A program made the position numbers and the translations under genes. Shown in pieces: positions 1-8,013 of a stretch of 13,199 nucleotides of DNA. The notes under the pieces are model-generated. The model was not told where the DNA came from. It was given only the letters and a program-made list of their open reading frames with translations, and did no database searches. Origin of the DNA: CALHAX01 sp039816705. GTDB lineage: Bacteria > Pseudomonadota > Alphaproteobacteria > Rhizobiales > CALHAX01. The stretch's first letter is position 1. Each line of letters starts with the position of its first letter. The DNA lies in assembly GCA_039816705.1 (NCBI GenBank), contig JBCBXF010000073.1:1-13199 (forward strand), read 5' to 3'.

Positions 1-253
1 GGGCGCGCCCGATAACGACCCACTCGTCCGGGCTCAGCCAGATCACGGAGGCCTCGCCAGACCGCGCGCACGTCCCGGCGCTCTGCGGCAACTCGGCGCC
101 CATAGCGTCGAGCATCGCATCGCCTAGCACCTCTGGTGTGCCGCGCAACTGCACCATGGCCAGGAACGGCACTTCCTCGATAGCGATGCGCCCGTTCGCA
201 TCGCCAAGCGGGCTGCGATGGGTGAGCGGGGAGCGTTTTTTGTTCATCGTCAT
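1..253 (-). CDS. soxG: Sarcosine oxidase gamma subunit, N-terminal part (runs off the window)
   Basis: This is the gamma subunit of heterotetrameric (alpha-beta-gamma-delta) sarcosine oxidase, a cytoplasmic enzyme that oxidises sarcosine to glycine. Only the first 84 codons are present; the gene continues beyond base 1. The start ATG (253-251) overlaps the soxA TGA as ATGA, and an AAAGG ribosome site lies 6 nt upstream (260-264). The visible protein begins MTMNKKRSPL, followed by a stretch containing LGDANGRIAIEEVPF, then LSPDEWVVIG near the edge. The last motif matches the S/GPDEW motif typical of SoxG, which is a GcvT-related fold. Position as fourth gene after soxB, soxD and soxA agrees with the usual operon. 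The role of the gamma subunit is mainly structural in known enzymes. Identity rests on gene order plus the motif. Confidence 0.88.
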   Translation of the reverse strand, partial: MTMNKKRSPLTHRSPLGDANGRIAIEEVPFLAMVQLRGTPEVLGDAMLDAMGAELPQSAGTCARSGEASVIWLSPDEWVVIGRA

Positions 254-3200
254 GCCGCACCTTTGCAGACGTCGAGGAAGTCGGTCTCGGTCACGCGTAC
301 AGGAACCGGAGTCTCGCCGGTCACCGAGGCATAGAGCGTATCGCCCATGCGCTGTCCCCCGCCTTCAACCAGCGCGAGTGCAATCGAGCGCTCCACATTT
401 GGAGAATAATACGACGACGTGACATGACCGAGCATGCGCACGGGCTTTTGCGTATCGTCACCTGTCGCGATGATCTGCGCGCCCTCCATCAAAACCTTGT
501 CGCGATCATCTGTGAGCAACCCGACGAGCTGCAGGCGATCATCCCGCACCGTATCGGCGCGAAAGAGCGAACGCCGGCCAACAAAGTCCGCAGTTTTCTT
601 CACCGCCCAGCCCATACGCAAATCGTGCGGTGTGACCGTACCGTCGGTATCCTGCCCGACAATGATAAAGCCTTTCTCCGCCCGCAGCAGATGCATTGCT
701 TCGGTGCCATAGGGTGTGAGCCCGTATTTCTCTCCAAGCTCCATGAGACGGCCCCAGAGCCAATGCCCGTAGTTCGCAGGCACATTGATTTCGTAGGAGT
801 GTTCGCCTGTGAAAGAGATGCGGAAAATGCGCGCTGGCACACCTTCAAGATCGGCCTCACGCCATGCCATGAATGGAAACGCGTCCGGGGCAAGATCAAT
901 GTCGGGAGCGAGTGCGCTGAGCAGTTCCGCACATTTTGGTCCGCAGATACTCGCAACCGCCCACTGCTCGGTCACCGACGTCATGTAGACTTCCAGGTCG
1001 CTCCATTCCGTCTGGTGGTATTCCTCCAGCCAATTCAGTACGCGCGCGGCACCGCCGGTGGTCGTCGTCATGTGGAAGTGGTGGTCGCCAAGGCGCGCCG
1101 TCACGCCGTCGTCGAATACCATGCCATCTTCGTTCAACATCAACCCGTAGCGGCACATGCCGGGTTTCAATTTGAGCCAGGCGTTCGAATAGATGCGATT
1201 GAGAAATTCGGCAGCGTCTTGACCGCGGATGTCGATCTTGCCGAGCGTCGAGGCGTCGAGCATGCCGACGCTGTTCCGCGCCGCCTTGCTCTCGCGCTGC
1301 ACCGACTGGGCAAACGTCTCGTCACCCCGCGGGTAGTTCCGCGCGCGCATCCAGTCACCAACAAGCTCGAACGTGGCACCCGCGGCAACATGATGATCGT
1401 GCATCGCTGTCGTCCGCCGGGGATGAAAAAGTTCTCCCGTGTGCTGGCCTGCGATGGCACCGAACGTCACCGGCTTGAACGGCTGCCGATAGGTCGTGAC
1501 GCCAACCTCCGGGATCGACTTTCCAAGCTGCTCGGAGAGAATGCCGAAGGCGTTGACGCTGACCGTCTTGCCCTGGTCAGTAGCCATCCCTGTCGTGGTG
1601 TACCGCTTTGCATGCTCGACGGAGCGAAAACCCTCGCGGACGGCAAGGTGCAGATCCTTCGCCGTCACGTCGTTTTGCAGGTCGATGAATGCACGCGTCT
1701 TACCTTCGTCTAGCCCGGACGGCATCTCCCAACGCGCTTCCGTGGTGTAGGAGAAATAGTCTGGTTCTTTGACGTGCGGCGATGGCGTCTCGGTCGCGTC
1801 AAAGCCTGCATCCCGTGCCGCTGCGGCACCTGCGGCCGCACCCCCGGTGAGGCACCCCTGAAGCGGGAATACGCCATCCGCCGCGCCAGCAGATCGTTCA
1901 CGTTGCCACGACATCGCCGGGCGAAATCCGACAAGCTCTTCATCCCAACGCAGCTTTCCGCGTGATTGAGAGAATAATGCCACGTTCGGAGACCACCCTC
2001 CGCAAGTTGCAATCAGGTCGCAGTCGATTTTCTCCGTAGGCCCCGTCACGCCGCCATCGCCATCAAGCGCGCGCACACAGATCCGGTTGACCCGATGGCT
2101 GCCGGTTGTGCCAGTAATCGTGGCGCCGGTGATCACCCGCAGCCCGTGGTCCTGCGCGGCAGCGCGTAGCGGAGAGGGCGGTGCCGTTCGCGTATCGATG
2201 ATCGTGACGTCAACACCATGCTTTTCGAGATCGAACGCCGTCTGGTAAGCGCTGTCGCTCGATGTGAAGACGACGGCTCGCCGTCCCGCTTCCACGCTGT
2301 ATCGGTTGAGATAGGTCTGCACCGCACTCGCGAGCATGATCCCGGGACGATCATTCTGATGGAACACGAGCGGTCGCTCGATTGCACCGGTTGCGAGCAC
2401 GACCTGCTGTGCGCGCACCCGCCACGTCCGTTGGCGCGGAAGATAGGGCGATCGCGCTTGGATGGGGAGGTGATCCTGCACCGTCTCATGTAGCATCACG
2501 AAATTGTCGCTGTAATACCCGAACGCGCATGTCCGCTTGAGGACTGTGACCTCAGGCAGATCTGCAAGCTCGGCTTCGACCTCGGCAACCCAATCGGCTG
2601 GCGACTGTCCGTCGAGCGAGGTGTCATCCGCATCCGTCGATAGCAACTGCCCACCAAGCGCAGCGGTTTCCTCAACCAGCATGACGCGCCCGCCGCTTGC
2701 ACCTGCGGCCCGCGCCGCCATGAGACCGGCAGGCCCGGCACCAACGACCAACACATCACAGTGGCGGTTGATCGTCTCGTAGCGATCGGGATCTTTTTGC
2801 TCTGGCCCTTCGCCGAGACCCGCAGCCTTGCGAATGAACGGCTCGAAGAACATCCAGTTGAACGGCGGGCCCATGAACGTCTTGTAGTAAAACCCTGCAG
2901 AGAAAAAGCGCGATGCGAGATCGTTCACCGCGCCGACATCATATTTCAAAGACGGCCAGCAGTTCTGGGATGTGACGGAAAGCCCGTCGAAGATTTCAAG
3001 CTCGGTCGCCCGTGTATTCGGCACTGTTGTCGCCGGATCATCGGAGACTTGCACGAGTGCCGCCGGATCTTCTGACCCCGCACCGACGATCCCACGGGGT
3101 CGATGATACTTGAAGCTGCGCCCCACCATGTGCACGCCGTTCGCCAGTAGCGCGGATGCGAGCGTATCGCCCGCGAGGCCCTGATAAGCTTTGCCGTCGA

Positions 3201-3270
3201 AGGTGAAGCTGACAGGCTGTGCACGATCGATTTGCCCGCCACGTGGCAGACGATATTGCTGCTCGCTCAT
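250..3270 (-). CDS. soxA: Sarcosine oxidase alpha subunit
   Basis: This is the large subunit of heterotetrameric sarcosine oxidase. It binds NAD+ and carries the folate-linked half of the reaction, in which the methyl group of sarcosine ends up as 5,10-methylene-THF. Its 1006 residues are the normal family length. Residues 1-100 form the ferredoxin-like N-terminal domain with FKYHRPRGIVGAGSEDPAAL; it has no cysteine before C104, so it holds no 2Fe-2S cluster. A dinucleotide-binding fold starts at about 172, with GAGPAG at 177-182. A second nucleotide-binding segment includes ATGAIERP (293-300). From about 615 to 890 is a GcvT aminomethyltransferase domain (GMLDASTLGKIDIRG, 669-683), followed by the C-terminal GcvT barrel. 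The start ATG overlaps the soxD stop as ATGA, and the stop overlaps soxG the same way, so translation is probably coupled. GGGGA lies 8 nt before the start. Confidence 0.96.
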   Translation of the reverse strand: MSEQQYRLPRGGQIDRAQPVSFTFDGKAYQGLAGDTLASALLANGVHMVGRSFKYHRPRGIVGAGSEDPAALVQVSDDPATTVPNTRATELEIFDGLSVTSQNCWPSLKYDVGAVNDLASRFFSAGFYYKTFMGPPFNWMFFEPFIRKAAGLGEGPEQKDPDRYETINRHCDVLVVGAGPAGLMAARAAGASGGRVMLVEETAALGGQLLSTDADDTSLDGQSPADWVAEVEAELADLPEVTVLKRTCAFGYYSDNFVMLHETVQDHLPIQARSPYLPRQRTWRVRAQQVVLATGAIERPLVFHQNDRPGIMLASAVQTYLNRYSVEAGRRAVVFTSSDSAYQTAFDLEKHGVDVTIIDTRTAPPSPLRAAAQDHGLRVITGATITGTTGSHRVNRICVRALDGDGGVTGPTEKIDCDLIATCGGWSPNVALFSQSRGKLRWDEELVGFRPAMSWQRERSAGAADGVFPLQGCLTGGAAAGAAAARDAGFDATETPSPHVKEPDYFSYTTEARWEMPSGLDEGKTRAFIDLQNDVTAKDLHLAVREGFRSVEHAKRYTTTGMATDQGKTVSVNAFGILSEQLGKSIPEVGVTTYRQPFKPVTFGAIAGQHTGELFHPRRTTAMHDHHVAAGATFELVGDWMRARNYPRGDETFAQSVQRESKAARNSVGMLDASTLGKIDIRGQDAAEFLNRIYSNAWLKLKPGMCRYGLMLNEDGMVFDDGVTARLGDHHFHMTTTTGGAARVLNWLEEYHQTEWSDLEVYMTSVTEQWAVASICGPKCAELLSALAPDIDLAPDAFPFMAWREADLEGVPARIFRISFTGEHSYEINVPANYGHWLWGRLMELGEKYGLTPYGTEAMHLLRAEKGFIIVGQDTDGTVTPHDLRMGWAVKKTADFVGRRSLFRADTVRDDRLQLVGLLTDDRDKVLMEGAQIIATGDDTQKPVRMLGHVTSSYYSPNVERSIALALVEGGGQRMGDTLYASVTGETPVPVRVTETDFLDVCKGAA

Positions 3271-3632
3271 GTCGGCGTCCCCGGCTGGACGACCTTCGTC
3301 GCATCGTTCCCTGATCCGATCACCGGCTCGCCCGCGGGCGTCGCCAACTCCTGCCCCTCGACGGACGGCGGACGCTCGCCCTGCTTGTAGACGGCGAGAA
3401 TTTCATCCGTCGCGGTGTTGCGAAGTACGTTGAACCATTTCCGACACCCCGCAGTGTGAACCCAGCGCTCGGCAAAAACCCCCTTCGTGTTAGCGCGGAG
3501 AAAAACATAGTCTGCCCACTCTTCATCACTCTGGTTTTCGCTGTCAGTTGGACGCGCAATGTGGGCTTCGCCACCGTAGGAAAACTCGTGCTGGTCGCGC
3601 GGCCCGCAGTAGGGGCAATTGATGATAAACAT
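3267..3632 (-). CDS. soxD: Sarcosine oxidase delta subunit (zinc-binding)
   Basis: This is the small delta subunit (121 aa) of heterotetrameric sarcosine oxidase, which carries a structural zinc. The protein starts MFIINCPYCG. Cys6, Cys9, His59 and Cys63 are at the positions I recall for the zinc ligands in solved enzymes of this family, and HTAGCRKWF surrounds the last two. The frame stays open farther upstream to 3767, but that extension lies inside soxB and has no family resemblance. The ATG at 3632 gives a normal-length protein and is preceded by GGGGAG 8 nt away, so it is the chosen start. It sits 13 bp after the soxB stop, and its own stop overlaps the soxA start. It is the second gene of the operon. 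Confidence 0.95.
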   Translation of the reverse strand: MFIINCPYCGPRDQHEFSYGGEAHIARPTDSENQSDEEWADYVFLRANTKGVFAERWVHTAGCRKWFNVLRNTATDEILAVYKQGERPPSVEGQELATPAGEPVIGSGNDATKVVQPGTPT

Positions 3633-3645
3633 GTGTTTCTCTCCC

Positions 3646-4899
3646 CTAGTGCGCGACGGCTGCAGCGCCATGCTCGGCGACCAGTTTGCCGGAATAGAAG
3701 CGATCGAGCGCAAATGGTGCAGCAAGATCGTTGGGCTCGTCGTTGGCAACCAGATCGGCGAACACATGCCCGGATGCCGGGGTCGCCTTCCAGCCGCCGG
3801 TGCCCCAGCCTCCGTTCACATAAAATCCCTTCACTTTTGTTTTGGTGATGAGTGCGCTCGCGTCGGGACAGACATCGACAATGCCGCCCCACTGCCGCAG
3901 CAGCCGCAATCGAGAGATGACCGGAAAAAGCTCCTTGAGCGCGGCAAGCTGATGCTCGATCACATCGAAGCCGCCGCGCTGCGTGTAGGAGATTTGCGGG
4001 TCGATCCCGGCGCCAATCACCAACTCGCCTTTATCGGACTGGCTGCAGTAAACGTGCACCGCGTTCGACATCACAACGCAGGGGTTGAGCGGTTTGATCG
4101 GCTCGCTGACGAGCGCCTGCAGTGGATGGCTCTCGATCGGGAGTTTCACGCCGGCCATCTTGGCAACGACGGAAGAATGTCCCGCGGCCACGCAGGCGAT
4201 CTTGTTGGTCCGGATATCGCCCCGCGTCGTCGAAAGCCCAGCGATTTCCCCGTTTTCGACTGTGATGCCCGTGACTTCACAATTCTGAACGATATCGACC
4301 CCACGCGCATCCGCTGCACGTGCATAGCCCCAGACCACAGCATCGTGCCGGTTGACGCCACCGACGCGCTGCAGCGTTCCCCCGAGAACGGGATAGCGAA
4401 TGTCCGGATCAATGTTCACAATTGGGCAGAACTCCTGCACCTGCTTGGCATCGAGCCATTCCGCTTGCACACCGTTCAACCGGTTCGCTTCGACCCGCCG
4501 TTTCAGCGCGCGCATCTCGCCATCGTCATGCGCAAGATTGATCACGCCGCGATGGCTCATCATGATGTTGTAGTTCAGCTCGCGACCGAGATTGGTCCAC
4601 AGGTCCATCGCGTGCTGATAGATGCCCGCGCTCGCGTCGTTCAAATAGTTCGAGCGGATGATCGTTGTATTGCGCCCGGCATTGCCGCCGCCGATCCAGC
4701 CTTTTTCGATCACGGCAATGTTTGTCATGCCGTGTTCCTTGGCGAGATAGTAGGCCGTCGCCGTACCGTGACCGCCGCCGCCGATAACCACCGCGTCGTA
4801 CGCAGGTTTCGGCTCTTGGATGTCGCGCCACGCGGCCTCCCAGCCGGTATTTCCACGCAGCCCTTCGCGCAGCAGCGCAGCCAGTGAATAGCGTTTCAT
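3646..4899 (-). CDS. soxB: Sarcosine oxidase beta subunit
   Basis: This is the catalytic flavoprotein subunit of heterotetrameric sarcosine oxidase (417 aa, usual length). It binds FAD non-covalently, where sarcosine is oxidised, and carries covalent FMN, which passes electrons to O2 and gives H2O2. The FAD fold is seen as YDAVVIGGGGHGTATAYYL (residues 34-52), with the acidic strand end AVIEKG (62-67) and GGGNAGRNTTIIRSN (70-84). His185 in GGVNRHDAVVWGYAR aligns by context with the histidine that links FMN in studied SoxB proteins; this is inferred from the motif, not from an alignment. The start ATG has AAGGA 8 nt upstream. It is the first gene of the leftward soxBDAG operon and faces a regulator gene across a 400-bp control region. 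Confidence 0.96.
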   Translation of the reverse strand: MKRYSLAALLREGLRGNTGWEAAWRDIQEPKPAYDAVVIGGGGHGTATAYYLAKEHGMTNIAVIEKGWIGGGNAGRNTTIIRSNYLNDASAGIYQHAMDLWTNLGRELNYNIMMSHRGVINLAHDDGEMRALKRRVEANRLNGVQAEWLDAKQVQEFCPIVNIDPDIRYPVLGGTLQRVGGVNRHDAVVWGYARAADARGVDIVQNCEVTGITVENGEIAGLSTTRGDIRTNKIACVAAGHSSVVAKMAGVKLPIESHPLQALVSEPIKPLNPCVVMSNAVHVYCSQSDKGELVIGAGIDPQISYTQRGGFDVIEHQLAALKELFPVISRLRLLRQWGGIVDVCPDASALITKTKVKGFYVNGGWGTGGWKATPASGHVFADLVANDEPNDLAAPFALDRFYSGKLVAEHGAAAVAH

Positions 4900-5302
4900 G
4901 GGCGTCGTCCTTCGAGCCGGCGTCTGTTGCGTGGTGCGTCTGATTGTGTCGGGTCCCGATACAAGGCTCCTTCAGCAGTGACGGAGCCGGCGTATCAGCG
5001 CCCATAGCGATAGCAGTCGAAGCGCCGCCTGCCCATGAGTACGCGCGCAGGCAGGGCGTCGCAGGACCAGCGGACACTTTAACACGCGAGGCATGCCGAA
5101 AGCCCGACGCCTGCGCTCTGTCTGACCCGACGCGCCATGGCTTGAAAGCGACACACGCAAGCTCGCAAGACGTTTGGTAAAAGCTCGGCGCCGCGAAACG
5201 GAACGGCTTCCCGCACCGGAACTTCCGTGATACCGCGAATTTGGGTTGGTTTTGGTGTTGCATCAAAGGGATGCAACGGAATTCATTGAGGTATCGACGC
5301 GC
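4900..5302. promoter_or_regulatory. Divergent control region between soxB and the AraC-type regulator gene
   Basis: No convincing gene lies here. The region must carry promoters for the leftward sox operon and the rightward regulator. Visible structure includes a 21-bp dyad at 4944-4964 (listed separately) and an inverted repeat GGCTCC/GGAGCC at 4965-4970 and 4983-4988. A GCGACAC heptamer at 5148-5154 recurs in other control regions of the window. I could not place -35/-10 elements with confidence. Confidence 0.6.
4944..4964. promoter_or_regulatory. Candidate operator dyad upstream of soxB
   Basis: A 21-bp inverted repeat is centred on base 4954. Nine of ten base pairs match, with arms around TCGGG-T-CCCGA extended by TTGTG and ATACAA. 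It lies 45-65 bp upstream of the soxB ATG, a usual place for an activator or repressor site. The binding protein is not known from the sequence; the adjacent regulator is the obvious candidate. Confidence 0.5.
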
Positions 5303-6367
5303 GTGCAACCATCGTCGCCCCTGGCGCAGAACATTTACTTTCTGCTGGTCCCAAAATTCTCGATGAATGCGTTTTCGATGGCGATCGAAGCGTTGCGCCT
5401 CGCCAATCGCGTGCTCGGCGAGCAGGTCTACACCTGGCATCTGGTCTCGAAAGGCGGCCAGCCGGTCGAGGCGTCGAACGGCACCGTTGTTCGCGTCGAC
5501 AACCGGCTCCAGGCGGTGCTGCGCGAGGCGATGGACCCGACGCAGACACGCATGGTGCTGGTCTGCTCCGGGATCGAGGTCGAACGCTTCACCGACCCAA
5601 GCGTCTTTGGCTGGCTCCGCCGCATGCACAAACAGGGTGTCGCGATTGGCGGGCTGTGCACCGGCGCCTGGATCCTCGGCGAGGCCGGTCTGCTCGATCA
5701 ACGCAAGTGCGCGATCCATTGGGAAAACCTTCCGGGCTTTGCAGAGCGCTTTCCAAACACGATACCGAAGTCGTGCCTCTTCGAGGTCGATGAGAACATC
5801 TACACCTGCGCCGGAGGCACGGCGTCACTCGACATGATGCTCAATCTGATTGAACACAGCCACGGCGATGCCATCGTTGCGCGCATTTGCGAGCTCTGCC
5901 TGATCGATCGCATCCGTCCGTCCCATGACCGCCAGCGATTGCCGATCGGCGCACGCATCGGTGTCCAGAATCCGCGTCTGCTCAACATCATCGAGCTGAT
6001 GGAAGCGAATATCGCGGAGCCGCTGTCGCTCAGTGAAATCTCCAGCCTCACCAGCATTTCGCGCCGTCACGTCGAGCGACTTTTCCGCCAGCATCTTGGT
6101 CGCTCGCCAGCGCGATACTATCTCGACGTCCGGTTGGAGCGGGCGCGGCGGCTGTTACGACACTCCAACCTGCCGATTGTTGAGGTTGCGATCGCAGCAG
6201 GATTTGTGTCCGCATCACACTTTTCGAAGCGCTACCGTGAGCGTTACGGGCTTTCCCCACAGGCAGACCGTCACGAGTATGAGCCGGACCCGCGCGAGTT
6301 AACCGAAGTCACCGCACTGCCCAAAGTCAGCACTGCAGAGCCCGCAACCGCAATCCCATCTCCGTGA
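5303..6367 (+). CDS. GlxA/GbdR-type AraC-family transcriptional regulator
   Basis: This is a cytoplasmic transcription factor, about 354 aa from this start. The N-terminal part is a DJ-1/PfpI-like (type 1 glutamine amidotransferase-like) sensor domain starting at YFLLVPKFSM, with GGLCTGAWILGEAGLL at the nucleophile-elbow position. It continues through CAGGTASLDMMLNLIEHSHG. The C-terminal part (about residues 227-321) is an AraC helix-turn-helix pair, with LSLSEISSLTSISRRHVERL and VEVAIAAGFVSASHFSKRYR. This architecture is shared by GbdR, SouR and CdhR, which respond to betaine/dimethylglycine, sarcosine and carnitine. Divergence from soxBDAG suggests a sarcosine or dimethylglycine sensor that activates the sox operon; that is inference. 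Start: GTG 5303 has GAGGT 10 nt upstream. The frame is open back to a TTG at 5246 without a clear ribosome site, so the protein could have 19 more residues. Confidence 0.9.
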   Translation: MQPSSPLAQNIYFLLVPKFSMNAFSMAIEALRLANRVLGEQVYTWHLVSKGGQPVEASNGTVVRVDNRLQAVLREAMDPTQTRMVLVCSGIEVERFTDPSVFGWLRRMHKQGVAIGGLCTGAWILGEAGLLDQRKCAIHWENLPGFAERFPNTIPKSCLFEVDENIYTCAGGTASLDMMLNLIEHSHGDAIVARICELCLIDRIRPSHDRQRLPIGARIGVQNPRLLNIIELMEANIAEPLSLSEISSLTSISRRHVERLFRQHLGRSPARYYLDVRLERARRLLRHSNLPIVEVAIAAGFVSASHFSKRYRERYGLSPQADRHEYEPDPRELTEVTALPKVSTAEPATAIPSP

Positions 6368-6375
6368 GCATGCAA

Positions 6376-6421
6376 CAAAGCGCTAAACTGCCGGGTAACC
6401 AATGATCCAGTCAGCGCTTTG
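6376..6421 (+). other. Stem-loop between the regulator gene and the transpeptidase gene
   Basis: CAAAGCGCT (6376-6384) pairs perfectly with AGCGCTTTG (6413-6421). An inner ACTG/CAGT pairing (6387-6390 with 6408-6411) continues the stem across a small internal loop. It begins 8 bp after the regulator stop codon. No T-run follows on the plus strand, so it is a weak terminator candidate at best. It would enclose the ATG at 6402, which argues for the later transpeptidase start or for translational control. Confidence 0.55.
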
Positions 6422-6452
6422 CCATTGCGTGGTTTCTACGTATGCGTCGATC

Positions 6453-7919
6453 ATGGATCGCCCCCTCCATATCGACGCCACCCTTTTGCTCGCCGGAATG
6501 CTTGCGGGCAGCCCTCTCGGTATTGCATTCGCCGAGACGGTACCTGGTCCCCACGCTGTGAGCGATCGCGCGAACGCGCCTACCCTTGCGGTCCTTTCGC
6601 TGGAAACGGTGGAGATGGCGAGATTGATGGGGGCAGCGCGCGAAACCGATTTCTCGTTCGCGGCCAATGGTACGCGCATGAAGATCACCTACACGACGCC
6701 CGCCCCGGTCGTTGTGGCTGGAACGCATGTCGACGTGCAAACGAATGTGCGCGCGCCTGAGCGTCGCCCGCGCGCAGCGCTCGACCGGCATGTGGCGCGC
6801 CATCCTGCAGCGCCCAAACACCCGGCAGCACTCAAACACCTGGCGCGCACGCCTCAGCGTAATCCCGCAAGGGTCTGGGCATCCGTCTGGAATGCGGAGA
6901 TTTATCGCCAGGCAGAACAACGCCGCCGTACTGCCCCCCACACAATCTCTGCACCACGTCGAAGGGCCCGGCAGATCATTGCGGATCTGCATCCGGCGAT
7001 CCTGCCGCCGGCGTCCGCCGCGGCAGCGACGCCGAGCCAGACATCGGTGGGTGTTATGATCGCTCTGCCCGTACGGCGTCGCATGGTGCGCACGCTGGCT
7101 GCAGATCGGCAGCGCGGGAGCGCGCCATCTGCTGCTACCGATCAGGCAGCATACGTTCCATGGGCCGTGCGAATGACAGCGGCGCACAACCCGCGTACCG
7201 GCCCTGTGCACAACAACCCGCATATGTCCGCACATACAACTGCATTTTCTTCCACGCACAAGCCGGGCACGGTGATCGTGCACGTGAAGGAAAAGCGCCT
7301 GTATCTGGTTGAAAGCCCAACCACCGCTCGCGTGTATCCGATTGGGACGGCGCGCGGCGCACTCGATATTCTCGGCGAGACGCGCATCACGACACGTCGC
7401 AATCGTCCGACGTGGACACCAACTCCCAACCAGCGGCGTCGTGATCCGACGCTGCCGAGGCGTGTCGAGGCCGGACCGTTGAACCCGCTTGGTGTGCGCG
7501 CACTTGGTCTCGGCTGGCGCTATCGCCTGATCCATGGAACAGCCGACCCTGCATCGATCGGGTCCGCGTCCTCCGATGGCTGCATTCGCATGCTGAATGA
7601 TGACGTGGCCGATTTGTTCTCCCGCGTGCGGGTCGGAAACCGCGTGCTGGTCCTCGCCTCAGCGGACGCGGCGCTGACAGAATGGCGCCCGGCAGGCTAC
7701 GTGCCGTATCGCACAGAGCGGCGTCGTATCACCCGGACGCGCATCGCTCGGCGCGCCAAGAAATCACGCTCGGTGCGCAAGCGCACCCGGTATGCCGCCG
7801 TAAAGCGCAAGCAGCGCCGCCGAAGTGTTCGCGTCGCCAAACGCCGCCCATCGCTCAAGGGTGCGCGCGCGTTCGGAGCACCCCCCGCGACCCGTCATCG
7901 CCCACACCGCAAACGCTGA
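6453..7919 (+). CDS. Exported L,D-transpeptidase (YkuD domain) with arginine/lysine-rich C-terminal tail
   Basis: This is a putative peptidoglycan L,D-transpeptidase, 488 aa from this start, acting in the periplasm. The N-terminus (MDRPLHIDATLLLAGMLAG, then AFAE) looks like a signal peptide. Residues about 75-270 are low-complexity, basic and proline/alanine-rich, probably disordered. The YkuD domain (about 272-403) starts at GTVIVHVKEKRLYLVE. It contains the catalytic set IHGT (His361) and SSDGCIRM (Cys377), matching the family's HX(14-17)[S/T]HGCh-type active site with D in place of the common H before GC. The last 68 residues have about 31 Arg/Lys, which is unusual. Start: an in-frame ATG at 6402 would add 17 residues ahead of the hydrophobic segment and lies inside a stem-loop, so 6453 is preferred, though neither has a strong ribosome site. 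It follows the regulator by 85 bp on the same strand, but no functional link is evident. Confidence 0.82.
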   Translation: MDRPLHIDATLLLAGMLAGSPLGIAFAETVPGPHAVSDRANAPTLAVLSLETVEMARLMGAARETDFSFAANGTRMKITYTTPAPVVVAGTHVDVQTNVRAPERRPRAALDRHVARHPAAPKHPAALKHLARTPQRNPARVWASVWNAEIYRQAEQRRRTAPHTISAPRRRARQIIADLHPAILPPASAAAATPSQTSVGVMIALPVRRRMVRTLAADRQRGSAPSAATDQAAYVPWAVRMTAAHNPRTGPVHNNPHMSAHTTAFSSTHKPGTVIVHVKEKRLYLVESPTTARVYPIGTARGALDILGETRITTRRNRPTWTPTPNQRRRDPTLPRRVEAGPLNPLGVRALGLGWRYRLIHGTADPASIGSASSDGCIRMLNDDVADLFSRVRVGNRVLVLASADAALTEWRPAGYVPYRTERRRITRTRIARRAKKSRSVRKRTRYAAVKRKQRRRSVRVAKRRPSLKGARAFGAPPATRHRPHRKR

Positions 7920-7924
7920 AAAAA

Positions 7925-7953
7925 AACACCGCGCCTGGGTTGGGCGCGGTGTT
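7925..7953 (-). terminator. Intrinsic terminator at the end of the DUF2853 transcription unit
   Basis: A perfect 11-bp stem (arms AACACCGCGCC and GGCGCGGTGTT) has a 7-nt loop at 7936-7942. Read on the minus strand it runs straight into a T-run, the complement of eight A at 7919-7926. That gives a textbook terminator for leftward transcripts. It begins 5 bp past the transpeptidase stop codon, so the hairpin could also act on the rightward transcript, but no strong T-run follows on the plus strand. Confidence 0.85.
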
Positions 7954-8013
7954 GGGTATCAACGGCTGTGATGACGCTCAGTGACGTTCACGTTCGGCGT
8001 GCGCTGTCTGATG

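Noticed and set aside
424..1713. 429-codon plus-strand open frame
   Set aside because: It lies entirely antisense to soxA, whose product is clearly recognisable; the frame is rich in His/Arg as expected from reversed high-G+C codons and resembles no family.
3619..4887. 422-codon plus-strand open frame
   Set aside because: It is antisense to soxB along nearly its whole length; composition is that of a mirror frame, with no recognisable domain.
4526..5719. 397-codon minus-strand open frame
   Set aside because: It spans parts of soxB in another frame, the control region and the reverse of the regulator gene; no domain and no ribosome site.
6411..7535. 374-codon minus-strand open frame
   Set aside because: It is antisense to the transpeptidase gene, rich in Arg, Cys and His, without any recognisable motif.
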